NCBI GenBank assembly: GCA_963780345.1
Contig: CAWABU010000002.1
Coordinates: 868,001 to 932,000 of the forward strand
Length of the DNA: 64,000 nucleotides
Direction of reading: 5' to 3'
Origin: PALSA-693 sp963780345
Lineage (GTDB): Bacteria; Actinomycetota; Acidimicrobiia; Acidimicrobiales; Palsa-688
Numbering within the stretch: position 1 is the first letter of the stretch; each line of letters begins with the position of its first letter. The position numbers were made by a program, and so were the translations under genes. Below the pieces are notes generated by a model, which made no database searches, had not been told where the DNA came from, and was given only the letters and a program-made list of their open reading frames with translations. This document shows positions 18,354 to 29,599 of the stretch, one piece after another.

Positions 18354-19720
18354 GAGACCGGCACTGTTCCGATGATCTGGTCCGCCTCGAGCGCCATGAT
18401 CTCTTGGTCGCTCAGGCCGAGAAGGCCCTGCAGAATCTCGACGTTGTGCTCACCGAAAAGCGGCGCAGTAGATCGGATTGTGCCTGGCGTCCGCGAGAAT
18501 TTCGCCCACATGCCGCCGTAGGCGCGCGACCCGACCCATGCTCGGGAATGCCACTCGATGAACTCACGGGCGTTTAACTGCGGATCATCGATCAGCTCTC
18601 GCCCTTCGAGAACTGGAGCCGCCGCGACTCCAGCCGCCTGCAACAAGTCAGCAGCGACGTAGTGATCAAGACTCCTGCTCCAATCGGCTAAACCGGCATC
18701 GAGCTCGTCCTGGTGGGCGAGGCGTCCATCGACGGTTTGGAGGTCCGCCCGGGCCGCCCAATCAGAGCGAGCCAGGAGTCCGCACAGCGCCTGCCATTCC
18801 TCGTCGTCCTCGACCGCTACTGCGAGCCACCGATCATCGCCGCTGGACGGGTAACAGCCATGAGGCGCCATACCGGGGTGCCGATTGCCGTGCCGTGTTC
18901 CCAAGCGGCCATTCCAGCAGTAATCGATCATCGCCTGACCCAGCCAGGTCGTGATGGTCTCCACCTGGGAAAGATCGATGTACTGCCCGACGCCCGTGAT
19001 CCGCCGCTGTTCGAGGGCGGCGAGGACTCCGATCGCCCCGGTCATCCCCGCGAAAGAGTCGGCTCCCGCCGGGCCCCAGAGCATGGGAGGACCGTCCTCG
19101 TAGCCCATGAAATGTGGGAATCCCGTGGCCTGCTCGGTGGGATAGGCGAAGCCGACAAAATCACGCCACGGTCCCGTCATCCCGTAGGCGGGCAACGAGA
19201 TCATGACCAGCTCCGGCCGGATCTCGCGGAGTGCGGCGTAGTCCAGGCCGAACTTCGCCATCACCCTCGGGCTGAAGTTCTCGACCACGATATCGCCGAT
19301 CGCGACCAGTCGCTTGCAAAGCTCCTGCCCTTTCGGGCGGGTCAGGTCAAGGGTGATTCCGTACTTGTTGCGATTAATCCCGTTGAAGTTCGGGGAGAGC
19401 TCCCAGGCGGGACGCCCATCCTCCCGTTCGACGTCCAGCCGAGTTCCGCCCCCGCGCCAGCGGTCCATCGCTTGCACCGCTTCGATCTTGATGACCTCAG
19501 CCCCCATGTTACCCAGGAGCTCAGTGACCGACGGGCCGGCCCAAAGCTTTGACACATCGATTACGCGGATTCCTTTAAGCGCCGCAGGCTGGTCCGAGAG
19601 ACGGCCGTTAGTCGGTGATACCGCGGCTGCCTCACCATTGCGTTGCCCATCAGAGCTCGACGATGTAGTTTTCATTCCGTCGACCTGCCCGAGAGGCTCA
19701 CCCGGCACAGTCCTATCCAC
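18350..19720 (-). CDS. CaiB/BaiF family CoA-transferase, catalytic-type half
   Basis: This is 456 aa from ATG 19720 (ATG 19675, MKTTSSS, is a possible alternative); the first about 45 residues are low-complexity. The conserved fold begins at LKGIRVIDVSKLWAGPSVTE. Other marks are MGAEVIKIEAVQ, KYGITLDLTRPKG, IVVENFSPRVMAKFGLDYA and SLPAYGMTGPWRD. GPAGADSFAGM holds the Asp that forms the CoA-thioester intermediate in this family. GVGQYIDLSQVE and GLSDQEIMALEADQIIG follow near the end. It transfers CoA between an acyl-CoA and an organic acid. It is translationally coupled to the Asp-lacking partner downstream. The same two-part design occurs as one fused chain at 39407-41773. Confidence 0.9.
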   Translation of the reverse strand: MDRTVPGEPLGQVDGMKTTSSSSDGQRNGEAAAVSPTNGRLSDQPAALKGIRVIDVSKLWAGPSVTELLGNMGAEVIKIEAVQAMDRWRGGGTRLDVEREDGRPAWELSPNFNGINRNKYGITLDLTRPKGQELCKRLVAIGDIVVENFSPRVMAKFGLDYAALREIRPELVMISLPAYGMTGPWRDFVGFAYPTEQATGFPHFMGYEDGPPMLWGPAGADSFAGMTGAIGVLAALEQRRITGVGQYIDLSQVETITTWLGQAMIDYCWNGRLGTRHGNRHPGMAPHGCYPSSGDDRWLAVAVEDDEEWQALCGLLARSDWAARADLQTVDGRLAHQDELDAGLADWSRSLDHYVAADLLQAAGVAAAPVLEGRELIDDPQLNAREFIEWHSRAWVGSRAYGGMWAKFSRTPGTIRSTAPLFGEHNVEILQGLLGLSDQEIMALEADQIIGTVPVS

Positions 19721-19930
19721 CGATGCATCCGGCCGTCAATCGGGCTCGCTGGATGACGGTAAAACAAACTCATAATCTCGCTTCCTCTCACACTTCGTAA
19801 TCCGTCCGCGGGCCGACAATGTGCCATCCAGAACTCTGCCACCCGATCCCCAGGATGTCACTACGTATCGCGACAGATCTGGACGTACTCTCCTTTTGTT
19901 CTGATCCAGGCTCCAACGCGGGCGTTCAGC

Positions 19931-21484
<1,554 letters not shown>

Positions 21485-21562
21485 AGCGCCGCCAGCGCCC
21501 CGCCATACGTTCGTCGGTCATCCGATCATCTCGTACCGCGGGCCCATTGCCTTCGACGACAG

Positions 21563-22888
21563 TCAGCCGCCGATCTCCTTGGTGACGGTCGGGACCTGGA
21601 CCATCTCGCTGACCGCGGTCTGGGTCCAGTTCTTGTTCTGGATCTGGGCCACTCCGGCCGAGTCGATCTTCCAGACCGTCCAGCCGAAGTCGAAGATACG
21701 CGTCTCACCTGGCACGCCCGAGCCCTTGGCGTTGAACGTCGTCGGGGCCAGAACCCCGGTCTGGTAGTTCGTCATCTGATTCAGGGCGTTCCACTCCGAC
21801 GCCCCCGTCAGAGCCCGACCGCTGCCGAGGACGTTCTTCGCCCCGGCCAGCGCCACCTGCAGCGCCGCCCACATGTTGGACGAGAAACCGGTCACCACCC
21901 CGCCCGAGTCGTACTTCTTGATGGCGGCGTTGATGTTCTGGATCACCGGCGACCACGTATCGGACGGGGTCAGCGACGGGCCGGTAATGATCATGCCGGT
22001 CGCGGCCGAGCCCATCTGCTGGATGACCTGCGGCCCGGCCGCGCTGAAGGTAGTAAAGATCTTGTCGGTGGCCGACTGCTGGCGCAGGGCCTGCACGGCC
22101 GAGACCAGCTGGTTGCCGGTCAGTACCGCGGCCAGGCAATCGGCCCCCTTGGCCAGGACCGCCGCCACCGGCGCCGCCGAAGAGGGCGTGGACGGATCCA
22201 GGAACTGGGTGGGCACGCTCTTGGCATCGGACGCGTGGCCGCTGCCAATGATCATGGCCGCCGTGATAGTGGTCGAAAGAGCTCCCACGTCGGCGAGGAT
22301 GCCGGGCTTCTTGCAGTTCTGGAGTCGCATCTCGTCACCAAGCTCCACGTAATACGGGACGGCGCCCTGGAGCGGGAAATCACCCGGATCCGTGTCCGCC
22401 CCAGGCTCGCAGGCACAGAAATCGACCACCGGGATCTTGGCCGCGTCGGTAACCGGGAAATCGGCATAACCCTGGATCTCCCCGACGAAGGCGGCTACGT
22501 GCGACGAGACGCCGCTTCGATAGCACGACGCGGCGAGATTCGGATTGGCCTGCGTGTCGCAGAAGATCAACTTGACCGGGTGTCCGTCGACGCCCCCGCT
22601 GGCATTGACCGACTTCGCCTCCGCATCCGTCGCCGGCTTCGCCTCCGGGGTGGAAGCTGGACCGGTCAAAGACGACAACACCATCATCGTGATAGGAGAA
22701 CCCGTCGCCGTCGACGAGGCCGCCGAACCTGCCGGCGCCGTCCCTCCCGCCGGCGCGGTGGTCGCGCTTGATGATTTGGCGGAACCACTCCCACACCCGG
22801 CGACCAGGCCCACCCCGGCCAGAACCGCCAACCCCGCGGTCAACCCACGACCCCGACCGGCCAACCCAAATCCAGACCAGCGCTTCAT
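21563..22888 (-). CDS. Branched-chain-type ABC transporter substrate-binding lipoprotein, copy B
   Basis: Same protein as at 15760-17085 (441 aa from ATG 22888, lipobox LVAGC). Here it stands in its original-looking place: the LivHMG gene upstream ends with TAG at 22907-22909, just before the alternative ATG at 22906. Gene order is LivF, LivHMG, lipoprotein, carboxyltransferase on the minus strand. It supplies substrate to the LivFHMG importer. Having two identical copies should double the binding-protein dosage if both are expressed. Confidence 0.92.
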   Translation of the reverse strand: MKRWSGFGLAGRGRGLTAGLAVLAGVGLVAGCGSGSAKSSSATTAPAGGTAPAGSAASSTATGSPITMMVLSSLTGPASTPEAKPATDAEAKSVNASGGVDGHPVKLIFCDTQANPNLAASCYRSGVSSHVAAFVGEIQGYADFPVTDAAKIPVVDFCACEPGADTDPGDFPLQGAVPYYVELGDEMRLQNCKKPGILADVGALSTTITAAMIIGSGHASDAKSVPTQFLDPSTPSSAAPVAAVLAKGADCLAAVLTGNQLVSAVQALRQQSATDKIFTTFSAAGPQVIQQMGSAATGMIITGPSLTPSDTWSPVIQNINAAIKKYDSGGVVTGFSSNMWAALQVALAGAKNVLGSGRALTGASEWNALNQMTNYQTGVLAPTTFNAKGSGVPGETRIFDFGWTVWKIDSAGVAQIQNKNWTQTAVSEMVQVPTVTKEIGG

Positions 22889-22997
22889 GCCGCTCTCCCT
22901 CCTCATCTAGGACCTTTCTGCAATCGGTATCTGGTGGTGAACCGTCCCGAGATAGGCGTCAATCACCTCGGGGTGCCTCCGGATCTCCTCTGGCGAT
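21563..22997. repeat. Long direct repeat R2, copy B
   Basis: Matches 15760-17194. Here the repeat continues naturally into the LivG coding sequence to the right. In copy A it stops inside it and joins the CaiB-type gene. Copy B is therefore likely the source and copy A the inserted duplicate. Confidence 0.88.
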
Positions 22998-25595
22998 CCG
23001 GAGGCGATCTGACGTCCGAAGTTCAGGACGTAGATTCGATCGGAGACCGCGAGCACCATGGCCGCGTCGTGCTCAATGAATACGACGCTCATGCCCCAAT
23101 CACGGGCGAGTCGGGTAATCAGACCTGCGAGCTCGATGCGGGAACGGGAGTCAAGTCCAGCGGCGGGTTCGTCGAGGAGCATCACGCTGGCTCCGGTAGC
23201 CACGGCTCGGGCGATGGCGACAAGCCGCCGCTGGCCGTATGGAAGGTTCGCCGGTTTCTCGAGCAGGACTCCTTCGAGTCCGAACTCGTGGATGGCGGCC
23301 ACGGTGGTCGAGGTGAGCTTGGGCGTCTTTGGCCAGACGAGATCCCTGAAATAGGAAAGGAAGTCGCGCGGCTCGGCGGCGGCGCGGAGATTCTCGAGCA
23401 CGGTGAGGTCGTCGAAAAGCTCGAGCGACTGGAAGGAACGGCCGACTCCCGCTCTCGCCCGCCGAACCGCGGACCAGCCGGTGATTTTCCGGTCGCCCAA
23501 CGAGATCGTGCCCTGCGTTGGCGCGGACGTTACCGGTGACTGCGTCAATGAAGGTGGTCTTGCCTGCGCCGTTCGGACCGATCAGCCCGACCACCTCGCC
23601 CGGCTTCGCCACGATGTTCACGTCGTCGAGGGCTTTCACACCGCCGAAGTGCACCGCCAAGTCGGTTACGGTGAGCTGAACCGGGTGCACTCGCTCCGGA
23701 GTCACCGGAGGCATCTCCGGCGGCTTCGCCGGGCGAACCGGGATCCGAAGCCGACGGCGGAGGTCGGCCACCCCCTTGTGATTCATGTAGGCCAGGCCGC
23801 TCGGTGCCTGAATGATGATGACGATGAGCCCGAGCCCACCGATCAGGGTCAGATATTTCTCGGCGCCGGGACCGATCAATTGAAGGAGGCGGGTCCCGAT
23901 CGAGCCGGTCTGCAGCTGGGCGCCGAACAGTGGCCCGAGCAGCCAGCCGACACCGCCTATAACGGCGTTGGCCACGAGCGTGATCGAGGTGAGCGGGTCG
24001 AAATTCGAATAGACAATGATCCGCGTGCTGTAGGCGACGAGGATCCCGCCCGCGGCAGCGATCGCGGTTCCTAGCGTAAACGCGTAGAGGCGTGCGCCAG
24101 ACACGTTGATACCCAGCGACGTTGCTGCGCGCTCGTTGGAACGCATCGCCACGAGCCGCCGGCCAGTGCGGCTCCGGCGCAGGTTGGCGAGCCCCAGCGC
24201 AATGACGACGAAGCACGCCAGACAGAGAAGGGCATAGTGACCCGGGTGGGCGACGTTGTCGAAACTGACTCCGAAGAGGTGCGGGGGCGGAACGGCCGTC
24301 TGATTGGGGCCCCCCGTATATTGAGAGTTCTCGAAAATGATCGACTGCAGCGAGTAGGCGAGGCCGAGCGTCACCACCGAGAGGTACACGCCGCGCGTCC
24401 TCAAACAGACCGCCCCTGCGATCAGACCAAAGGGAACGGCAGCAAGAATCCCGAGCAGCGCCGCAGCCCAGAACGGGAAACCGTGGGCCGCCTCGAGCCG
24501 ACCGGCGACCCAGGCCCCCCAGCCGGCGAACGCCCACTGGGCGAGCGACAACTGTCCGCTGTAACCGGTGACGACCACAAACGACTGAAGCACGACGGCG
24601 GCGCCGAAGAAGACGACGAACGCGTCCCCCCAGCTGCCCGTCAATAGCCACACCCCGGCGCCGACCAGTATCGCCACCGGCGCCAGCTCCAGCAGCTGGA
24701 TATGGCCGGACCCGAGCGTCGGGAGCTCCTCGTGGACCTGCTGTCGAAGCCCCCGAGAGCGCGCGCCCCGGAAGGCCAGCACGACGATAACGAGCAGGAA
24801 TGGGGACGCTCCCGACCAACCCGGTTGAGTCACATAGCGAGACAGTTCGGACTGGAGAACCCCGACCGCGATACCGCCTACCAATACCAGGACGAACGAC
24901 TCCATCCGGCCGATGACCGCCACCGCCAAGCCTGGGAGTACGAGCAGGGTGAACTCCGTCGTGGAAAGGCCGGTGGTCGGCGCCAGGAGCATCCCCGCCA
25001 CCGCTGCCAGGGCGCCGCCAATCGCCCAGTTCGCCGCCGCAACCCGATCAGGAGAGATGCCGAGATGGGCCAGGCTTCGCCGATTCTCCACGACGGCTTT
25101 CGTCGCCCGACCGAACTGCGTGTAACGGTAAAAGGCCCCGAGCGCAAGAACCGCCACGACCGCGATCACAAACAGCCAGATGTTGCTTTGGGCGAAGTGG
25201 GCGTGGAATAACGTCACAGTCTTCTGCGGAAGATGCGACGGCATCACAATGGTGTAACTCGGAACACGGTACGAGACGACCGACTGCAGGCAGATGAGAA
25301 CCGCCAACGTGGCAATCACTCGCATCAACTGGGACGCGTTGCGGAGAGGCCGCATCACTAGGTAATGGACGGCCACGCCGAGGACGGCGCCGGTGACGAT
25401 GCCAATGAGGAAGGAGGGCCAGAATGCCCAATGGTGCTTCTGCGACAGCCACCAGTAGACGTAGGTCGCAGTCATCGCCATGGCTCCATGCGCGAAGTTC
25501 ATGACACCGGAGCCGCGATGGATGACCACTATTCCAAGGGCGAACAGCACATAGAGCCCACCGAGGGACAAACCGAGAACTCCGAACTCGACCAA
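22907..25595 (-). pseudogene. LivH-LivM-LivG fusion: ABC importer permeases plus ATPase in one chain, one frameshift
   Basis: From ATG 25595 one frame encodes LivH (about residues 1-290: LSLGGLYVLFALGIVVIHRG, VMNFAHGAMAM), then LivM (about 300-600: GYSGQLSLAQWAFAGWGAW, RSRTGRRLVAMRSNERAA), then the start of LivG with Walker A GLIGPNGAGKTTF (about 668-680). Near 23519 an extra base moves the rest into another frame. That frame continues (QGTISLGDRKITGWSAVRR, GRSFQSLELFDDLTVLEN, LPYGQRRLVAIARA, VMLLDEPAAGLD) to TAG at 22907. Without the indel the product would be about 895 aa, a complete importer half-set. The downstream part has a possible TTG start at 23548 but lacks Walker A. The shift may be real or a sequencing error; everything else is intact. 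Confidence 0.85.
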
Positions 25596-25601
25596 CTGAG
25601 G

Positions 25602-26372
25602 TCAGGCCTCCTCGTGCGGCGCGGTCGACACCGCGGCTACTCCAGATTCGTCGACGTCCAACCCCGCGAAATACGAGCGCTCGATCTCCTCCATTCGGTC
25701 GAGCATGTAAGCACGTGTGCCCTCCATGACAATCTCGCCCCGGCTGAGCAGGTAGGCGTAGTCGGCGATCTGAAGGGCCCTCGCCACCTGCTGCTCGACG
25801 ATGAGAACACCCAGCCCACGGTCTGCCGCGGCTCGAGCTGCTTCCAACAGCCGCTCGATGATCAGGGGCGCCAGCCCCAGCGACAGCTCATCTGCAAGCA
25901 ACACCTCGGCGTCACTCGCGAGCGCCCGAGCGACGGCGAGGATCTGCTGCTCACCACCCGAGAGGAGCCCGACCCGCCGGCGAAGGAGCGGCCGTAACTC
26001 GGGGAACAGATCCAGTGCGGCGTCGATGTTCTTGTGGACCAAACGGAGGTTCTCCCACACCGTCATCGACATGAACACGGATCGCTGTTCGGTGATCAGC
26101 CGCAGACCTTGGCGCACTCTCGAGTGGACGGCTGTCCGCGTCTGCGCGCCCTTGAAAAACACGTCGCCGCTGAGCGGCTTCAGGTCGCCAGCGAGCGTCA
26201 GGACAGTGGTCGTCTTGCCCGCGCCATTCGCGCCGAGTAGCGCCACGACCTGACCGCGACGAACCGCCATATCGACACCGCGCACGACCCGAATCTCGCC
26301 ATAGCCGGCATCAAGCCGGCGCGCCTCGAGGACGGCCGGCGCCTCCTCACGACCGTTTCCAGTCACGAGCAT
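25602..26372 (-). CDS. livF: LivF-type ABC transporter ATPase
   Basis: This is a 256-aa branched-chain-family ATPase. Walker A is LLGANGAGKTTTVLT (about 43-57), the signature is LLSGGEQQILAVARAL (about 140), Walker B is EVLLADELSLGLAP, and the switch His region is VEQQVARALQIADYAYLL. The LivF hallmark DELSLGLAP is present. It lies six bases upstream of the LivHMG gene and starts the minus-strand transport operon. It energises uptake of the solute bound by the lipoproteins at 15760 and 21563. It is divergent from the biotin carboxylase gene across a 350-bp region. Confidence 0.93.
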   Translation of the reverse strand: MLVTGNGREEAPAVLEARRLDAGYGEIRVVRGVDMAVRRGQVVALLGANGAGKTTTVLTLAGDLKPLSGDVFFKGAQTRTAVHSRVRQGLRLITEQRSVFMSMTVWENLRLVHKNIDAALDLFPELRPLLRRRVGLLSGGEQQILAVARALASDAEVLLADELSLGLAPLIIERLLEAARAAADRGLGVLIVEQQVARALQIADYAYLLSRGEIVMEGTRAYMLDRMEEIERSYFAGLDVDESGVAAVSTAPHEEA

Positions 26373-26650
26373 CCATTAGCGCCGTCAAGCAAAACCCTGC
26401 GCCACATCGCCTCCACACTCCCCATCCCCTGCTTCCCCCAATTTCGCATCCCGCGCTCGCTCTACCGACCTCGGGCCACGACGAACTCTGCCACGCGGCC
26501 GCGCCGTTGTCACCCCGCATCTCGTCGTATCCGGACGCACTCTCTAACCATTTTGGTCCAAGACCGAGCTCGCTTTGAGCAGACCGGTGTCTCTTGGGCA
26601 GCCACGCCCCGCGGACGATCCGGCCGAGCGACAGTCCGCTCGCCCTCGTC

Positions 26651-26680
26651 TTGCGCACCCCACGTTGTTGCGTCTATACC
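26651..26680 (+). promoter_or_regulatory. Candidate promoter of the carboxylase operon in the 26373-26722 divergent region
   Basis: TTGCGC (26651-26656), an 18-bp spacer and TATACC (26675-26680) lie about 40 bp upstream of the GTG at 26723. The 350-bp region between livF (minus) and the biotin carboxylase gene (plus) must also hold the livF promoter, which I could not place. Confidence 0.4.
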
Positions 26681-26722
26681 CTGATCGGATTACAGGCGCC
26701 CGTGTATCTCCTGGAGGGTTTC

Positions 26723-28069
26723 GTGCTGGAATCGGTGCTGGTGGCGAACCGAGGCGAGATCGCCCGCCGGATCATTCGGACCGCAGACGCCATCGGCGTC
26801 CGGACGATCGCGGTCTACTCGGAAGCGGACGCCGACCTACCCTACGTTCGAGAAGCGGATCAAGCGATCCACATCGGACCAGCACGCGCCCAGGACTCTT
26901 ACCTCGTGGCCGACAACATCATCCGCGCCGCGAAGGAATCGGGAGCGGCCGCGATCCATCCGGGCTACGGATTCCTGGCCGAGAACGCCGACTTCGCCCG
27001 CCGCGTCACCGCGGAAGGCCTGGTTTGGGTCGGGCCCTCCGCCGAAGCCATGGACGCGATGGCCCACAAGATCAGGGCGCGAAACCTGATCCAGGAGGCC
27101 GGCGTCCCCGTCGCACCCGGGACGAGCGAGCCCGCGGCCACGGCTGACGCCGCGGTCGCGGCGGCGCGGTCGATCGGCTACCCGGTCATGGTCAAGCCGG
27201 CCGCGGGCGGAGGAGGAGTCGGCATGAGCGTCACCCACGACGACGCCGAGCTCCGCAAGGCCTTCGAGGTCGCCACGAACCGTGGAGCCCGCCTTTTCGG
27301 CGACTCGGGAATCCTCCTCGAGCGGTACATTTCGGGCGCCCGCCACGTCGAGGTGCAAATCCTGGGCCTCGCCGACGGGACGGTGCTGGCGCTCGGAGAA
27401 CGCGATTGTTCCGTGCAGCGCCGCCACCAGAAGGTCATCGAGGAAGCCCCGTCATCAATCCTGAACGCCGGCCTGCGGGCCCATCTCCTCGAGGCCGCGG
27501 TACGCGCCGGTCAAGCAGTCGGGTACCGCAACGCCGGAACCGTAGAGTGCCTGGTCGACCCCACCGCAGACGAGTTCTATTTTATCGAGATGAACACCCG
27601 GCTCCAGGTGGAGCACCCCGTGACCGAACTCCTCTTCGGCGTCGACCTCGTCAAGGAGCAGCTCCGCGTGGCGTCCGGCCTCGGCCCTTCCTTTAACCCC
27701 GGCGAGCTTTCCCCGCAGGGACATGCCATCGAGCTGCGCGTCTACGCCGAGGACCCGAAACGCTTCGTACCGTCGCCGGGAAAGATCGAGGATTGGCAGG
27801 AGCCAAAGGGCGCGGGAGTCCGCGTCGACAGCGGGTATGAGGCTGGTAACATTGTCACGCCTTACTACGACCCTCTGCTCGCCAAGCTCTGCATTCACGC
27901 CAACGATCGGGAGTCTGCCCTGCAGCGCGCCCGGGAGGCGGTCAGCGACTTCGTCATCGCAGGCCCGAAGACAAACCTGCCGTTTCTGGATGCGGTCCTC
28001 GCCCACGAAGAGTTCGTGGCAGGTGCGCACGACACCGAGTTCGTCGACCGCATGCTGGGGTCTGTCTGA
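26723..28069 (+). CDS. accC: Biotin carboxylase subunit of an acyl-CoA carboxylase
   Basis: The start is GTG 26723 with GGAGGG about 6 bases upstream, giving 448 aa, the normal length of a stand-alone AccC; the frame is open further upstream without homology. ATP-grasp features in order: VLVANRGEIARRIIRTADA, AIHPGYGFLAENADFARR, MVKPAAGGGGVGMSV (Gly-rich loop), VEVQILG, ERDCSVQRRHQKVIEEAP, FIEMNTRLQVEHPVTE. It carboxylates biotin on the carrier protein using ATP and bicarbonate. It is the first gene of a tight plus-strand operon with two carboxyltransferases and a separate biotin carrier. It is probably shared with the carboxyltransferases on the minus strand, since no other biotin carboxylase is in the window. 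Confidence 0.95.
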   Translation: MLESVLVANRGEIARRIIRTADAIGVRTIAVYSEADADLPYVREADQAIHIGPARAQDSYLVADNIIRAAKESGAAAIHPGYGFLAENADFARRVTAEGLVWVGPSAEAMDAMAHKIRARNLIQEAGVPVAPGTSEPAATADAAVAAARSIGYPVMVKPAAGGGGVGMSVTHDDAELRKAFEVATNRGARLFGDSGILLERYISGARHVEVQILGLADGTVLALGERDCSVQRRHQKVIEEAPSSILNAGLRAHLLEAAVRAGQAVGYRNAGTVECLVDPTADEFYFIEMNTRLQVEHPVTELLFGVDLVKEQLRVASGLGPSFNPGELSPQGHAIELRVYAEDPKRFVPSPGKIEDWQEPKGAGVRVDSGYEAGNIVTPYYDPLLAKLCIHANDRESALQRAREAVSDFVIAGPKTNLPFLDAVLAHEEFVAGAHDTEFVDRMLGSV

Positions 28070-28120
28070 TGAGTCCCTCTCGTCAGGTGCAGGTGATAGT
28101 GGCCGGAGCTGACGGCTGAG

Positions 28121-29599
28121 ATGGAGGACGGCGCACTCGAGCAGATCATGGCGCGGCGAACCCGAGCTCGCGATGCCGAACAGGCCGCGACGGGGGCCCG
28201 TCACGCCGTTGGCAAACTCGGAGCGCGAGAGCGCGTGCTTCGACTGTTGGACGAGCAGGATTCCTTCTTGGAGTGGGGCCCACAGTCGGGTGACGATGAT
28301 GCGACGGCCCGGGGCGATGGCGTGCTCGTCGGGCTCGGCAGGGTAAACGGCAAGAGCGCAGTCGTGATCTCGTACGATGTGACCGTGCACGGCGGGCGTG
28401 AGGGCCTCAACTCGCACGCAAAGGTCCAAAGGGCCCTCGACGTCGCCGACCAGCTCAGTGTTCCGGTGTTCCTGCTGGCGGAGGGGGGCGACCTGGGTGT
28501 CGACGAGGTTCCCCTGTATGAAGAGCGCCACAATCAGATAGTGGACTTCGCCCGGCTGTCCGGCCGGGTGCCACTTGTCGGGCTCGCATTCGGACCGGTT
28601 TACGGCATGCGGGCCTTATTGCTGTCCACCTGCGACGCCATCTTCGCCACTCGGGCCGCGCTTCTCGACCTGACCGACCCTGCCCCACCCGTTCTGGAGA
28701 CAGATGCCGACCTAGCGCTGATTCAGCAACGGAGCGGGATGCTCGATCTCGTTCTCGGTAGCGACGACGAAGCGATAGCTGCGGCACGATCGTACGCGGA
28801 GCTCCTGACCACGGCGCTGGTGCCCTTCGACGCACTGGATGAGCCTGAGGTAGCCCGGCAATTACGCTCGATCGTTCCGACGAATGCTCGTCGGGCCTTC
28901 AATGCCGAGCGTCTCGTCCAGCTCCTTGCCGATCCCGGTACTGCGATGATTCTTCGCCCGAGATTCGGCGCCGCGATGGTGACGGCGATCGCCCGCATCG
29001 GCGGTCGGGCCGTCGGGCTCGCCGCGAACCATCCGATGCATGTGGCCGGGGCCATCGACAGTCCGGCGTCCGACAAGCTGACCAGATTCGTCAGGATCTG
29101 CGATGCTTTCGGGCTGCCCCTGATCTATCTCATTGACACCCCGGGTCTTCTGGCTGGTCCCATTGGAGAGCGATCGGCGATGGCTCGGCACTCAACGCGC
29201 CCATACTTCGCGCTCCACGATCTTCGCGTGGCGATCTTCACGGTCACTGTCCGGCGGGCGTTTGGACAAGGTGCTCCGGTCATGGCGAGTGGGGGCGGCG
29301 TGCACAGACCGATAGTCAATGTGTCCTGGCCGACGGCACAACGAGGAGGGATGGGCCTAGGCGGGGCGGCTGCGATCAGTTCGTCGTCCTCGGCCGCCCA
29401 ACAGGCGGGAGAGACCAGGTCTCGACAGGAGATCGAGCGCGACTTCGTCGCTCACGGCAGCGCCTGGAGCGTGGCGCTTCGCTTCGAGACCGACGATGTG
29501 ATCGATCCAGGTGAGACGCGAGCCATCCTCCGCGCGGCGGTCTCGCACGTACCCTTTTATGACGTCCTGCAGCCGAGGTGGCCAATCGATGCCTGGTAA
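28121..29599 (+). CDS. Acyl-CoA carboxylase carboxyltransferase subunit
   Basis: This 492-aa carboxyltransferase begins MEDGALEQIMARRTRARDAE. Features are GARERVLRLLDEQDSFLEWG, ARLSGRVPLVGLAFGPVYGM, RAVGLAANHPMHVAGAIDSP, FVRICDAFGLPLIYLIDTPG and FTVTVRRAFGQGAPVMASGG. It lies 51 bp after accC and overlaps the next gene by 11 bp. It resembles the 14183-15763 type in its C-terminal ending (PIDAW versus PVDTW). It forms, with the next product, the acyl-CoA-binding half of the enzyme. The acyl substrate cannot be deduced. Confidence 0.92.
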   Translation: MEDGALEQIMARRTRARDAEQAATGARHAVGKLGARERVLRLLDEQDSFLEWGPQSGDDDATARGDGVLVGLGRVNGKSAVVISYDVTVHGGREGLNSHAKVQRALDVADQLSVPVFLLAEGGDLGVDEVPLYEERHNQIVDFARLSGRVPLVGLAFGPVYGMRALLLSTCDAIFATRAALLDLTDPAPPVLETDADLALIQQRSGMLDLVLGSDDEAIAAARSYAELLTTALVPFDALDEPEVARQLRSIVPTNARRAFNAERLVQLLADPGTAMILRPRFGAAMVTAIARIGGRAVGLAANHPMHVAGAIDSPASDKLTRFVRICDAFGLPLIYLIDTPGLLAGPIGERSAMARHSTRPYFALHDLRVAIFTVTVRRAFGQGAPVMASGGGVHRPIVNVSWPTAQRGGMGLGGAAAISSSSSAAQQAGETRSRQEIERDFVAHGSAWSVALRFETDDVIDPGETRAILRAAVSHVPFYDVLQPRWPIDAW

